This document shows positions 61,881 through 64,000 of a stretch of 64,000 nucleotides of DNA, in pieces. The stretch's first letter is position 1. Each line of letters starts with the position of its first letter. The translations under genes and the position numbers were made by a program. The notes under the pieces are model-generated. The model worked only from the letters and a program-made list of their open reading frames with translations. It made no database searches and was not told the DNA's origin. The stretch is from positions 2,790,001 to 2,854,000 of the forward strand of contig JACCLO010000009.1 in the NCBI GenBank assembly GCA_029448655.1. Reading direction: 5' to 3'. This DNA is from Wolfiporia cocos (taxonomy: Eukaryota > Basidiomycota > Agaricomycetes > Polyporales > Phaeolaceae).

Positions 61881-64000
61881 TGCCTGTATTTTGAGGGCTC
61901 ACCCTATATATTTAAATATAATAGAATGAATCTTGATATATTTAGATGGATCCGTAGTCCAATGAAACTGCACCGCAGATATATCACAGGAATAAAACAT
62001 ATACATATATCATAACACATTGTACATACACTGGGAGAATGCCTTGCTCACCCACGTATGTCAAAAGTGCGTGCTATACTGAGTATAGGAACGACTGTCT
62101 TCATGACCCTAGTGCTATATGTGGAAATCGCCCAGCAAGGCCTGACTTCCGGTACTAGAATCGAGAGACCAGTCGGTACAAACTGCCGGTGAGCCTCAAC
62201 GCTCCGCCCGGCCTATCATGGACTACCTAGCGACCCGCTAGTTTGCCCATCATTGTGCCATCCTGCGTCCTGGCAACGCCACAGACCAACACTATATATT
62301 CTGACTTGACATAAAAGACTCGGCGAAGGTCAACGAGAAATTGCGCGCAACAGGACGCCTTACTACGCTACTGTATATTGTCTACCTACCTCAGCTGGGC
62401 CCCTATGACCCGTGCACGGCGACTTGACAGCTGCATCGAAATACAGGGCCTATACTACGTGATGAAGTTGTGATATTAAAGCTGTGGAGTCGAACGCCGT
62501 TCAGCTTTCTGAACACTGGTGTCGCATCAAACAAATCCTACTTCTCTTCATTCGCCGGTTCGCTCCAGCAGTATCGTCACTCGTGCGGACTTCGCTGAGA
62601 ACTCTATGGGTGCTTCGAGTACTATATACTATGGATGGACACAGGTTGCAAAGCGGACACAGGTTGTAAACTGGCTCACATAACGAGAAGTAGTAAGAGT
62701 TGGCCCCCCAAAATAATCGTAGCAGTACTCGTGCTTCTGACCTTGAAGTTGATGTCAAAATCATGTGCTATTTCCAAGTGTCGGGTACTGTAGAAAATCA
62801 TTGGTGTCGCAAACGCCTCCAAGATTGTGAAATTCATGCAATAAAATGCATTGATTTTCAGATCTAGTCCGATCCAGTGATTGAAACATCTCGCTCTTCT
62901 TTGAACAACGTAATATACCTGGTACTACTCTTATGATCAATCTCCGGTCCTCATTGTAGTACAGACTCTGTGTAGAGTTATGGAACAATGTTCAAATGCA
63001 ACAAAGCGCTGGCTCATTACTCAGAAAGGAAGTTACGTAATCTCGCATATTCAAACTCCGTTTCGGCAGCTTCGGCATGATGGCCCGACTCGCTGGTCAA
63101 GCCGGCCGACTGCTGCAATCTGCCGAGATCTCGGCATGCGCGGTAATGCGTGACTATCCGTGACATAATTTTGCAACCTCTGTCCGTTTGACACCCTCCA
63201 CTTGGAACGTCTTGCTCACTCGTTCAACATACACATCTGTTGACATTATATTTTTGTTCCATAGACAGGATACATGGCTATCCATCTAAAAAGATCCGGT
63301 GGCAAACGGCGGCGAGCTGAATGTACTATCCACTTTTGCAACCTGTGTCCATCCACAGTAAGCATCATGGGATCTATTACCGAACTCGATCACTTTTACA
63401 TACTGAATATAAATCTATGAGTGGCGACTTATATTCTACCGTGCCTCTATGGGCCATAGTACTAGTATGTATATGATACAACTCAGGGGCGGGCAGAAGC
63501 GCTCCCGATGCGTCGATATTCACGCTGGTGTCATGCGCGTGGATTTTACAAGGCCGAAAGATAACCAAGTACAATACGCGGATCGCCTCGTTCTGTTCAG
63601 ACGTTAGTCACAGCCCCCCCCCCCCCCCTACATTCCATCCCACTAATGTGCTTTGTAAACTGATGTAAATTGATGGAAGCGAAGCGGTCAAGAGCACATC
63701 GTACATGTATGGCATGGCAGCAAACCAACTTGCCTAAGCTCTCGCGACGATGAGATCATTGACCTCGCGCGTATTGCACTCACGCTTTAGCATGCCGCCT
63801 ACCGTTTGCAGAGGGCATAGGCAGCGGCGACAACTTGACCCAGCTCGTCGTGCCCCTCGCCAGATCGCGGCGCCGCGGCGCATGACCAAAGAGGACCGGG
63901 CGTGAGACAACTAAGGACTCGTTTTTGGTGCGTCGTTTCGGGAACACATCCTATGGTTACACTCAAGAACAACAATTACGCAATCCTCCTACAATGGGAC
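61881..64000. other. Terminal gene-free region
   Basis: About 2.1 kb without a supported gene. The A/T-rich stretch at 61900-62030 is the 3' flank of the last gene. Short minus-strand frames at 62501-62988 and 63377-63574 show no homology or splice support. Confidence 0.45.
63614..63628 (+). repeat. Homopolymer of 15 C
   Basis: An uninterrupted run of C follows TCACAG. Such runs are prone to sequencing or assembly length error. Confidence 0.9.

Overview
The window is a 64 kb piece of a filamentous basidiomycete nuclear genome, most likely an Agaricomycete. Genes are split by many short GT-AG introns of about 50-65 bp, coding is dense on both strands, and the conserved genes (CFT1, SEC31, an LCB3-type phosphatase, a RECQ1-type helicase) are fungal. 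The lineage-restricted gene types also point to agarics and polypores: BTB proteins with a C-terminal Cys-x2-Cys tail, STAND ATPases, and large disordered Ser/Pro proteins. I built exon models by hand, requiring reading frame and splice-site agreement. There was no database search.

Layout. 1-3.8 kb: the 3' part of an Arg/Pro/Ser-rich disordered protein. 4.8-25 kb: an accessory region holding three full copies and one decayed copy of an uncharacterised protein family (called P here), interleaved with three BTB-domain genes of which one is a frameshifted pseudogene. Inside this region sit a small spliced orphan gene (15.2-15.9 kb), a 7-exon dihydrosphingosine-1-phosphate phosphatase (16.9-19.0 kb) and a bZIP transcription factor (19.4-21.6 kb). 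25.1-25.8 kb: a short non-autonomous DNA element with about 40-bp terminal inverted repeats and an internal 19-bp tandem repeat. 27.3-34.9 kb: two STAND ATPases facing away from each other. One is a NACHT protein whose C-terminus is membrane-spanning instead of a repeat domain; the other is an NB-ARC/TPR protein. 35.3-39.6 kb: a disordered protein and an omega-like glutathione transferase. 40.8-57.6 kb: a conserved housekeeping block with CFT1 (CPSF160 homologue, 23 exons), a disordered protein, a RecQ helicase, and SEC31 (COPII coat). 58.2-61.9 kb: a large multi-exon protein of unknown function. The last 2 kb shows no gene.

How the parts relate. The housekeeping genes work in unrelated pathways: sphingolipid turnover, mRNA 3'-end formation, DNA repair and ER export. 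The interesting part is the accessory half. P and BTB genes form convergent pairs (P on +, BTB on -), which suggests that a two-gene unit was duplicated, with decay of some copies. The head-to-head STAND pair shares about 1 kb of upstream DNA and could act as a sensor/executor pair in self/non-self or danger recognition; that role is inference only. Two genes need caution: the BTB pseudogene has two frameshifts, and the RecQ gene carries an extra GT that breaks an otherwise perfect helicase frame.
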